Origin: Schizosaccharomyces osmophilus
Lineage: Eukaryota; Ascomycota; Schizosaccharomycetes; Schizosaccharomycetales; Schizosaccharomycetaceae
DNA length: 64,000 nucleotides
Reading direction: 5' to 3'
Assembly (NCBI RefSeq): GCF_027921745.1
Contig: NC_079238.1
Coordinates: forward strand, 248,001 to 312,000
The notes under the pieces were generated by a model. The model ran no database searches. It had not been told where the DNA came from and was given only the letters and a program-made list of their open reading frames with translations. The translations under genes were made by a program, and so were the position numbers. Each line of letters begins with the position of its first letter. The first letter of the stretch is position 1. Below are positions 56,722 to 64,000 of this stretch, one piece after another.

Positions 56722-58344
56722 TTAGTCTCTATGAGGTTTTTTTAGTCGTGACATAATAAATGTAGAAATATCTTTGTCCAGTATAAGTATAGCAACGGCA
56801 TAGATTATTGCTAAAGTGGGTGCGGATGCGACAAACAAAAGTAATCCAATACTGTGATTTTCAAATTGATGAAGAAGAGTTTTGCTAACGATTGAAAGCA
56901 AACCAGCCATAAGGGTAATCAATGACCCCGGCATGGACTTGGAGAATCTGAGGAAAGGAAAGTTTTTATGAACAAAATGAACGACAAATAAGATACGAAT
57001 TGTAAGATTGGAGATGTTGGCCAAAACAAGTCCGTGAGCTCCTAAAGATAACCAATCTAAAAACACTTTCCCGCTTACAAAATACAAGATGGTAGAAAGT
57101 AAAAAGCATCTACTTTGACTCAGGAGTTGGAAAGAACTGGCCGTAGATACGAAAAAAGCTTCCAAAACGCCATTCACGGCCATAAAGGGGATGTAAAACG
57201 CATACCAAGATAGAACACTAGCGCTTTCATCGGAGGTCCACTGCTTACCAGCTCCAAATTTTAAAACAATAGTTGAATAGTTATACCCAAAAATGACAAA
57301 CATAGAAAGATAATAATATAACTTTAAAATCCAAAGAAGAAGAACAGTTGCTTTTCTTTGGTCCTCTTTTTCAGGTGAATGTGTCAATTGAGCAAACACA
57401 ATTCGAGAATGCTCCTCTAACGGACGAAACAAGATTCTGGCAATCAAAGACCCGTAATTTGATGCTAACGCGTAGGGACCTTGTACTGAAGGTGCAGCGT
57501 ACCAAGCAATCATTATCTTGTCGCCTTTTGTCATTAAATGCTTGAGTAGGAGATGAAACGTATGCGAAGAAATGACACCGAGGAAAGACTCCTCCCAATA
57601 AATCAATTTCCCTTCATGCAATACTCGTCGAGGGAAAATGAATAGTGACTTTGCATTGGCAACTGAATATAAAGCGACAAAATTAACGACAGATTCCATA
57701 AGTGTTCCCAGAGCGAACGGGAGAACGGAAAGGTTTTTATTTTGAAAAAGAAGGAAGATAAAGAACGAGGTTACTGTATTGGAAATGATTCCTAGACCCT
57801 CAGCAGAGGCAGTGGGGGAATATTGTCGTCTCCAATGCAGGATTTGATAATAGGGCTCCGAAAGGAGGTAGAGTAAGCCGGCAAAAGAGTACAATAATAT
57901 ACAGGTAGTCTTGTAGGGAAACATTGGCATAGCATATAAATAAAATAGGGCCACGAGAGTGGAAACAATTACGCCAGCATAAACAGAGATTAAAGAAGCA
58001 TTCTTAACAAGTTGTAGTCTTCCAGAACGGTACTTGGAGTCGGGGATTGGTAATTTCGTTGTATCTTCAATGCAGTTTTCTTGAGAAGGCATACGTTGCA
58101 TAGCAAGACGAACCGATTCCCTACTTACAAACAATATTGTGCTTCTCAATATTTCAAAATGGATAGAGGAATATGCATATGCTCGAGGACTCGTGAATCG
58201 AATCGTTAGTTGATTTAACACGAATGTTAAACCTCGAGAAATGCTTTGAAAAAAGATCGAAGATCCAAGTCCCTTGGAAGAAGAATGCAATAATGAGTCC
58301 GACGTAGACATCTTGGAAGGGCTTGAGTTTTCATTTGGTACCAT
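56722..58344 (-). CDS. rft1: Rft1, dolichol-oligosaccharide membrane protein of the ER
   Basis: Multi-pass ER protein of the MOP flippase superfamily, needed for N-glycosylation after the Man5GlcNAc2-PP-dolichol stage; whether it is the flippase itself is disputed. Single exon, 540 residues from ATG at 58344 (the frame extends 8 codons more through TTG; a second ATG is at 58311). About 12 hydrophobic segments. Family motifs: LTFVLNQLTIRFTSP at the N-terminus, FEILRSTILFVSRESVRLA, LSEPYYQI, FHLLLKHLMTKGDKIMI and GPYALASNYGSLIARILFRPLEE. S. pombe SPBC887.19 is the counterpart, divergent from hfi1 as here. Confidence 0.93.
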   Translation of the reverse strand: MVPNENSSPSKMSTSDSLLHSSSKGLGSSIFFQSISRGLTFVLNQLTIRFTSPRAYAYSSIHFEILRSTILFVSRESVRLAMQRMPSQENCIEDTTKLPIPDSKYRSGRLQLVKNASLISVYAGVIVSTLVALFYLYAMPMFPYKTTCILLYSFAGLLYLLSEPYYQILHWRRQYSPTASAEGLGIISNTVTSFFIFLLFQNKNLSVLPFALGTLMESVVNFVALYSVANAKSLFIFPRRVLHEGKLIYWEESFLGVISSHTFHLLLKHLMTKGDKIMIAWYAAPSVQGPYALASNYGSLIARILFRPLEEHSRIVFAQLTHSPEKEDQRKATVLLLWILKLYYYLSMFVIFGYNYSTIVLKFGAGKQWTSDESASVLSWYAFYIPFMAVNGVLEAFFVSTASSFQLLSQSRCFLLSTILYFVSGKVFLDWLSLGAHGLVLANISNLTIRILFVVHFVHKNFPFLRFSKSMPGSLITLMAGLLSIVSKTLLHQFENHSIGLLLFVASAPTLAIIYAVAILILDKDISTFIMSRLKKPHRD

Positions 58345-59146
58345 TTCGTTTACAAGTGTAAAGGCCAAAACAGGAAGAACGGTAATAAACTAATGTATAT
58401 TAGGACACAATTAAAGTAGCATTTCAAGAAGAATATCAACTAATAAATTATCATGCGAATCGATGGTTTTCAAACGACCTCAGGTTAGCTGCTAACTTAT
58501 TCATCATTTGAAAAGCATGACTCAAAATATGACTCTATATATAGGTAATATACAATATGCTCGTATGGGTATAAAAGCATAAATATGCGCGTAAGTGTTT
58601 ACTTCAAAATAAAGACCTCTTTGTTGAGCTATGGATGCAAAAAGATATTGTATTGAAGAAAATGACAGCTTATAAAACTATTAAAACTCGAATTTCCACG
58701 AAAAGGCCAACTTTGTATTCGAGCATTCCATGTCTTGCATCTCGTAAATTTGGAGTGTTCTTCAATTCAAAAGGTATTTATTCTGTTGTGGGAAAAGTGC
58801 TGTTTATTGGCAAAAACAAAGTCATTATCGTTAAATTAGACTTAAAAAAGGCTTTAACGTTGATCAAAGGATAGGTTTGGAAGGATATAATTTGATTGAT
58901 TGAAAAAGTCGTCTGGTTTTGCATAAACGATTCTTGAAGGACATCTCATTCTTTTGGATGCAAAGAAAGGGCAATAAACAGAGAAACTGCTGGCTGGTTT
59001 TCTCTTTCGTTTGTGGAGTATAAGCAGACGTTCTTTGGTTCAAACCGTTTGTGGATGAAAACGAAGTGTATAGCTGGAAATCGGATTCAGCAGTTTAGTA
59101 TATTCCTCCTTTTGTGTTTCTCAATATTTGCATGTGTTCCATCGAA
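58345..59146. other. Divergent region between rft1 and hfi1
   Basis: About 800 bases. It contains a TATAAAAG at 58570-58577 and an 80-codon frame just after it (separate entry). No other signal. Confidence 0.45.
58635..58874 (+). other. Unassigned basic ORF, 79 codons
   Basis: Open from ATG to TAG, very lysine-rich, with a central strand-like part (FGVFFNSKGIYSVVGKVLFI). A TATAAAAG lies 58 nt upstream of the first nearby ATG. However, another ATG four bases earlier, in another frame, would be met first, and its reading stops after 14 codons. I recognise no family. It may be chance or a short transcript without coding role. Confidence 0.2.
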
Positions 59147-60339
59147 ATGACAGAAACATCCGTTGAAAGAGTCGAAACAACTGTTCAAAAAAAGTCGAAT
59201 GCCAAAGGGGAATCCCGGGTTTTACTGGATGTCATCTCTGAGCTTCAACATTTACTGGGAAATGAATATGAGACGTATACGATGTGCGTCACGGACTTTA
59301 TTGTTGGTCAATTGAGTCGCAAAGAATTGAATAATGTACTGTCCAAGTACTCTAATGATTCGAGATTTGGTAAGCAGCTATGGAAAAATTTATTGCTAAC
59401 GATTAGTCCAATTGCATAACCAAATAATTTTAAGTATAGTCAGAGATTTGCAAAGATCAGGAAAGTCTGTCGTGAATAATTTGCCATGGGTGAAACGAAA
59501 ACGATCTGATGGAGCTTTGTTTGTTCACAAAAAACACACCTCGCATAATACACAAGCTAAAAAATTGAAAAAAATTATTCTTTCTTTAAGTTCTAAGGAC
59601 AGGGCGCGGATTAAGGCGGTTTTGAAGGTAAGTCATGAAAGAATGTTTGGACTCTTTGTCTATTTAAACTCCTAGTGTTTAATTAGAGCTAAATGTTTAG
59701 GAAAATACTGGCTTTCAACCACAGCTTCCTGGACTATTACTGGAAACGAGAATTGCCAAACTGCCTAAAATTCCAGTTTCTCGTGATAAACTAAATTCTG
59801 GTACGCACCGATTGTATTGAGTTGCTTCTTTTCTCTAATATCTTTTAGTATTTGTTAATGATATTAAGGCTGGTTACGTTGCTCCCCTCGCCTCTGAAAC
59901 TTTGGAAGTTCCTGATGCCGATTCCCTGAAAGAACGCATCACTGCAATTGCTTTAGAAAATGGTTTATTAGGAGGGATTGAAAAATCTGTTCCTGAAGTT
60001 ATTTTGGCGGGATTGGAAAACCATCTAAAAAATATTTTCTCGAAGTGCTTTTCCATTTTGGATAGGCTGATGGAAAAAAGACAGCACCATGATTCTTCAT
60101 TTACATTACAAGATTTAAGCTTGACTTGGTCAATAGAACCGCATATGCTCGTTGAAGAGTATCCTCATAATGCCAAAATTCCGTTTCTACTTCATGACGC
60201 TGCTATGGAGGATGAACTAAATACAGCTACCAAAGAATTTTCTTCTCCTTTACCCGACTACATGAAGCCGATGGACACGTCTTCTGATGAGCGCGAAGCA
60301 GTAGCAGCTTTGCTAGACGATGTAATTCCTTTAGATTAA
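59147..60339 (+). CDS. hfi1: SAGA coactivator subunit Hfi1/Ada1
   Basis: Histone-fold subunit that holds SAGA together by pairing with Taf12. Exons 59147-59369, 59407-59627, 59701-59800 and 59849-60339, 344 residues. An in-frame ATG at 59132 would add five residues; 59147 has the better context. The N-terminal SAGA-Tad1 region shows LLDVISELQHLLGNEYETY and LSRKELNNVLSK, then QLHNQIILSIVRDLQRSG across intron 1. The histone-fold part at about 175-235 has DADSLKERITAIALENGLLGG. A later conserved segment is LTLQDLSLTW-like FTLQDLSLTWSIEPHML, and the C-terminus is acidic. S. pombe SPBC887.18c is the counterpart. Confidence 0.92.
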
Positions 60340-60577
60340 AACAACGGCCTTTAGTAGAGTGTAGCATAGTTGCTTCTACTATTATAATCTTCTTCACGGT
60401 CCTCTATTAATGAAATTACCTTTTTGATTTGAGTTAAACAACTTTTCATTTTTTTTCAAGGAATACCACCATTAATAATTTATTAGATAGATACTTGTAC
60501 AAATTAATTAAAATAACAAAAGAGAGAAAGAATTCCCATCATCCAAAAGGAAAAAAACTAGAAACACAACCAAAGTA

Positions 60578-62425
60578 TTAAATACGCATATCTGTTTCAG
60601 TGTCGATACCAGCGTATGGAGTATCGTGACGAACTTCCCGAATGGTCTCACTTTCACCAACTTCTTCATCCATAGGAGGGTGTTCACGAATTGCTTCCTT
60701 CATAGTAACAGAATCATCCGCGCCTTTCTTTTCAGTAACAGATGATGGTGTATGACTCATTTCTAATTCCATATTTTCATTGAGTTTACGATCACTAGGG
60801 TCTTCCCAGAATCGTTTCTCACCATGGCACAAGCGCTTGACCCAAGGAGGCAAAAGACCACCCTCGACACGCCAAGTCCAAGGTTCCTTTTGGTCGTAAT
60901 CACCAGGCGTAATTTTTCCTCTGGACGCTTTGTCGATGAGGTAAATGATAATATTCAAAACCATGTAAGAGATGATACCGGCAATTAAACCATAAGCGAT
61001 GGAATAAGTAAGAGGCATTAAAGCAATTGTAATGAATGCAGGGATGGAGTCACCGAGATAGCTCCAGTTAATGAGGGCCGAACTCTTCATCATCAAACTA
61101 CCGACAAGCACCAAGGTAGAGCCGGTGGCCCAAACAGGAATACTGGAAAAGATAGGAGCGAAGAAAAGAGAGATGAAGAAACAGATACCGATGACAACAC
61201 CGACAATGCCTGTTTTACCACCGGCAGAAATACCAGAACCAGACTCGATAAAAGCGGTGACGGGAGAAACACCGAAAAGGGACCCAATGGAAATACTCAA
61301 AGCATCGACGAGATAAGCAACGGCGGATCCTTCAAAATCCTGGGTGCGTTGATCGACGAGACCGGCATAATGAGCCATGGAGTATAAAGTACCGGTCGTA
61401 TCCATAATATCGACGTAAAGGAAAGTGATCAAAGCAACGGCAAATTGACCACCGGTGACTTTCCAATTTTGGGCCACCAAGATACTATTAATTTTGCGAA
61501 AGCTAACGACTTTTTTGAAAAAATTAAAGTCGGAATCACCACTGTCAGTATGGGGGAACATGGTAATTTTTGATCTACGAGGCCAACTGGCGATGGTGAC
61601 GAGGGCGATACCAGCAAGGACAGCACCCTTGAAGCGGTACATCATGAGAACGGCGGTAAAGACACCACCGCAAAAGATACCGACCCACATACGAGCGGAT
61701 TGCAGCTCATGGCCATCACATGTATAATCGGAGGAAAGATATTCGGGAGGACACCCACCAAGACCGACGATGTCGGAAGCGGAATGGCCGACAACACCTA
61801 AACCAGCACTAGGAGTGAGACCGATGATGGTTAGGTATAAACCGATACCAGCACCGGTTGCAAATTTGAGAGATGCAGGGATGGCACGAGCAAGCCATTG
61901 ACGAAGACCGATGATGGTTAGGCCGGTGAAGATGAAGCCTTCGACAAAAACAGCCAAAAGGGCTTCACGATAAGGCACACGACCAGAACCATTATAACCG
62001 ACCACCTGATAAGCAAAATAAGCATTTAAGCCCATACCTGGGGCCATTCCGACGGGCATATTGGCAAACAGACCCATACAGACAGAAGACAAACAAGAGA
62101 TAGCAGCAGTAGCAGTGACGACGTCACGGTGGAAGTTTTGCTTGCAGGCCAAAAAGCTTTTATCGGTATCGCATGCATTGGGATCGGAAGCGGTACATTC
62201 GCAAGGACCACCGGTGTCGATCATAATAGAAGCATTGACGGCAAGGATGTATGCCATAGCACAAAAGGTCGTTAAACCGGCACGAAGTTCGATGCTAAAC
62301 CGACTGCCTCTACGTTCACGAGGATGTCCACAACCCTCAAGACGGAACCAATGGCCGACGAAGCTGCGTGCGATTTTGAAGTCGAGTTCCTCGACCCATT
62401 CCCTAAAGCGTTGCATGACCTTCAT
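60578..62425 (-). CDS. AzgA-type purine (adenine/hypoxanthine/guanine) transporter
   Basis: Plasma-membrane purine:proton symporter of the NCS2-like AzgA family, 615 residues in one exon from ATG at 62425. The frame continues upstream only through non-ATG codons. Family motifs: ELRAGLTTFCAMAYILAVN at helix 1, GLFANMPVGMAPGMGLNAYF, FATGAGIGLYLTIIGL, FLYVDIMDTTGTLYS and GVSPVTAFIESGSGISAGGKTG, the last two forming the substrate site. About 12-14 membrane segments. The C-terminal 90 residues are hydrophilic, Glu-rich and possibly regulatory. S. pombe SPBC887.17 is the counterpart. A long ATG-free leader, a TATA box and a GATA cluster lie upstream. Confidence 0.93.
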   Translation of the reverse strand: MKVMQRFREWVEELDFKIARSFVGHWFRLEGCGHPRERRGSRFSIELRAGLTTFCAMAYILAVNASIMIDTGGPCECTASDPNACDTDKSFLACKQNFHRDVVTATAAISCLSSVCMGLFANMPVGMAPGMGLNAYFAYQVVGYNGSGRVPYREALLAVFVEGFIFTGLTIIGLRQWLARAIPASLKFATGAGIGLYLTIIGLTPSAGLGVVGHSASDIVGLGGCPPEYLSSDYTCDGHELQSARMWVGIFCGGVFTAVLMMYRFKGAVLAGIALVTIASWPRRSKITMFPHTDSGDSDFNFFKKVVSFRKINSILVAQNWKVTGGQFAVALITFLYVDIMDTTGTLYSMAHYAGLVDQRTQDFEGSAVAYLVDALSISIGSLFGVSPVTAFIESGSGISAGGKTGIVGVVIGICFFISLFFAPIFSSIPVWATGSTLVLVGSLMMKSSALINWSYLGDSIPAFITIALMPLTYSIAYGLIAGIISYMVLNIIIYLIDKASRGKITPGDYDQKEPWTWRVEGGLLPPWVKRLCHGEKRFWEDPSDRKLNENMELEMSHTPSSVTEKKGADDSVTMKEAIREHPPMDEEVGESETIREVRHDTPYAGIDTETDMRI

Positions 62426-62905
62426 GATAAATACAAATACCAATACCTGTGGAGAAAAGAGGAAGAATGGCAATGAAAGCAAACCAAAGGGAACCAATGG
62501 AAATTAAATAAATGAAACAACAAGAAGGGAAGAAGCAATTACGCCTCTCAATGTCAATTTCAACGAAAAAAAGGAAAAAAAAAAAGATCCCAATGTCAAA
62601 AGGAAACCTTGAAAAGTAGAATTGATCCTTAATCTATAGGAGGTTCTACACAAACAAACTGTCAAACCTTCGTTTGAGCAACAACACCTGTGAGCAATGG
62701 GCAGACAGACCCAAAAAGGTGCAAAGAGAGAAGAAGATGGAAAGCAAGTCGCTTTTGCTCTTTTTCTCTTTTTCTCTTTTTTTTTGGTGAAAAATACAAT
62801 TCGGGAGACAACTCTTGTGAATGTTCCAAAGGAATTAGCAATGGGAGTTGCCAACAAACTGTGAAAAGAACCGACAAGAGCTTGCAGGAAGGGACGAGGG
62901 GTGAT
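62426..62905 (-). promoter_or_regulatory. Purine transporter long leader, free of ATG
   Basis: No ATG occurs on the minus strand between the start codon and the TATA box; the nearest upstream one is at 62937. About 480 nt, so seven or eight would be expected by chance. I infer a long 5' untranslated leader. Confidence 0.55.
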
Positions 62906-62913
62906 TTATATAA
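62906..62913 (-). promoter_or_regulatory. TATA box of the purine transporter gene
   Basis: TTATATAA, palindromic, about 485 nt upstream of the ATG. Assignment to this gene is by position; the start of any gene to the right lies outside the window. Confidence 0.55.
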
Positions 62914-63057
62914 GAAGGTGACAATCTATAGCTTCATCGATGGGGCAAATCACTGTGACCCGTAAACAGAGTTTTAGGTGAAGTTTTTGGAACTTGTTGC
63001 ACAAGCGTTACTTTGAAAGAATAAAATTTGAATGCGCAGTAACAAAAAGTCACAAAG

Positions 63058-63168
63058 GATAAGGACACGAGAAACTAACAACGAATCAAGTAAGAATGTG
63101 ATAATGATAGGAGAGGGGATGAGATAATGGGTGGAGATTGCTAGATAGGACTCGAGAGTAGAGATAAG
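63058..63168 (+). promoter_or_regulatory. Cluster of six GATA motifs
   Basis: GATAAG at 63058 and 63163, GATAAT at 63100 and 63123, GATAGG at 63106 and 63144, all in the same orientation within 111 bases. It lies 145-260 nt upstream of the purine transporter TATA box. Fission yeast GATA factors such as Gaf1 act in nitrogen control, which would suit a purine transporter. Binding is inferred. Confidence 0.45.
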
Positions 63169-63751
63169 AAGTAGCAATCGAGAGGTGACAATCAAAATTG
63201 AAGGAAAGCAAAAGTAAACAAAAGAGAAATACAAGAGACATCCTTGGCAAGGTGAGCCCACACACGACAAAAGGTAGTGATTGTCGACGAAAAGAATGAA
63301 AAAAATATCAAAGAAAACAACGGAACTAGAATAACAAAGTTGATTACAACTCATATCTCATATTGAGGTTTGACTGACTCTATATGAGATAGCTCTATAG
63401 CAAACGATTCTTCTTACAGAGGAATCTTTTGCTCGCTCGCATCTCTCCACAAATAATTAAGCTTATTTTCTACGAAATCCACGCGTCACCCTTCCACCAA
63501 CCACATTCACGAAAAACGTGCGATTTTCAGGAGCACAAATCTAAAATGCGGTGATTTTCAACAACATGCGACTTCCCAATCTCGGATGAAAAACATTTTG
63601 CTGGTTTTTCTTTGTCTTTGCTTTTTTTCATGTCTTTTTTCGAGTCGCATGCCTTGCAAGAATAGTTTTTCTTCACTGTTTTCTACCAACCGTTCATTCA
63701 AAGGATTTCCGTTTTTTTTTAAGGACCAGACCCTCTTTCTTTCAATGGGTT

Positions 63752-63773
63752 TCTCTCTCTCTCTCTCTCTCTC
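63752..63773. repeat. CT dinucleotide microsatellite
   Basis: About eleven CT units, one of two in the right-edge intergenic DNA. Confidence 0.9.
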
Positions 63774-63926
63774 CCTCAAAAAACGATTTTGTCATCGCTC
63801 ACTAATCATCTCTATCCCGTATGCGGATGGTTTCTAGAATTGCGCTATTTGTAATGTCGTTCGATACCGGAATCCGTAATCCGTTTCTTCCGACGGACCT
63901 GGACGTACGCCTTCCTCATTTGATTC

Positions 63927-63935
63927 TATATATAT
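63927..63935 (+). promoter_or_regulatory. Candidate TATA box for a gene right of the window
   Basis: TATATATAT followed by pyrimidine-rich DNA without ATG to the window edge. It could start a rightward transcript, but the gene itself is not visible. Confidence 0.3.
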
Positions 63936-63944
63936 TGGTGGGCA

Positions 63945-63961
63945 TCTCTCTCTCTCTCTCT
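63945..63961. repeat. TC dinucleotide microsatellite
   Basis: About eight TC units shortly after the candidate TATA box at the right edge. Confidence 0.9.
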
Positions 63962-64000
63962 GTACCACCGTGCTTATTGTTCTTATACATTTACGAGGTT

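Larger units (their letters stand above)
62914..64000. other. Right-edge intergenic region
   Basis: About 1.1 kb without a credible gene. Apart from the GATA cluster it has two CT microsatellites and a TATATATAT facing right at 63927. Minus-strand frames at 62974-63354 and 63558-63779 are low-complexity or repeat-driven. Confidence 0.5.

Noticed and set aside
63558-63779. 73-codon minus-strand ORF starting with Arg-Glu repeats
   Set aside because: It is a translation of the CT microsatellite and flanking low-complexity DNA.
1-64000. LTR retroelements, DNA transposons, wtf-type spore killers, CRISPR arrays and rRNA genes
   Set aside because: Intergenic stretches were read for terminal repeats, reverse transcriptase or transposase motifs and repeat arrays; none was seen. 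The window is conserved housekeeping DNA.

Overview
The window is nuclear DNA of a fission yeast (Schizosaccharomyces). It is AT-rich with compact genes, and nearly all introns are 40-80 nt, with GTANGT-like donors and a CTAAC/CTAAT branch site close to the acceptor. The proteins and their order match S. pombe chromosome II segments as I remember them, but the flanks are those of another species. A non-pombe member (octosporus, osmophilus or cryophilus group) is most likely. I cannot name it from sequence alone.

Layout, left to right. 0-25 kb: the 5' part of a ptr2 peptide transporter, then a block in the order of the S. pombe SPBC4B4 cosmid: pantothenate kinase, nca2, rsc1, eIF2A, smg1, vps25, usp102 (U1A), the ght2 hexose transporter, usp105 (Prp39), atg5, mitoribosomal mS41 and a small conserved ORF. 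25-28 kb: a Dal5/Liz1-type MFS transporter and a long gene-free stretch at the junction of two synteny blocks. 28-54 kb: a second block in SPBC2G2 order: syj1, sbh1, mmf1, an rpl16 gene, apl1, an Mrp51-family mitoribosomal gene, ade9, crs1, a mug110-like membrane protein, N-myristoyltransferase, hrs1, dcd1, csi1 and a mitochondrial FtsJ methyltransferase. 54-64 kb: his4, then rft1, hfi1 and an AzgA-type purine transporter (SPBC887 order), then a promoter-rich right edge.

The genes are ordinary housekeeping functions: splicing (smg1, usp102, usp105), membrane traffic (vps25, apl1, syj1, sbh1, atg5), chromatin (rsc1, hfi1), one-carbon, histidine and nucleotide metabolism (ade9, his4, dcd1, pantothenate kinase), translation (eIF2A, rpl16, hrs1, two mitoribosomal proteins), meiosis and chromosome segregation (crs1, mug110-like, csi1), and nutrient transport. 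Exon models were built by hand from reading frame, splice signals and family conservation. Exon coordinates are given in each entry.

I found no mobile element, LTR, tRNA, rRNA, CRISPR array or toxin-antidote gene, and no new multi-gene system. The best non-trivial signal is regulatory. Three nutrient transporters (ptr2, ght2 and the purine transporter) each have a TATA box about 480-570 nt upstream of the start codon, followed by a leader with no ATG at all on the sense strand. The purine transporter also has a cluster of six same-orientation GATA motifs upstream. Three short ORFs (13.3, 38.7 and 58.6 kb) remain unassigned.
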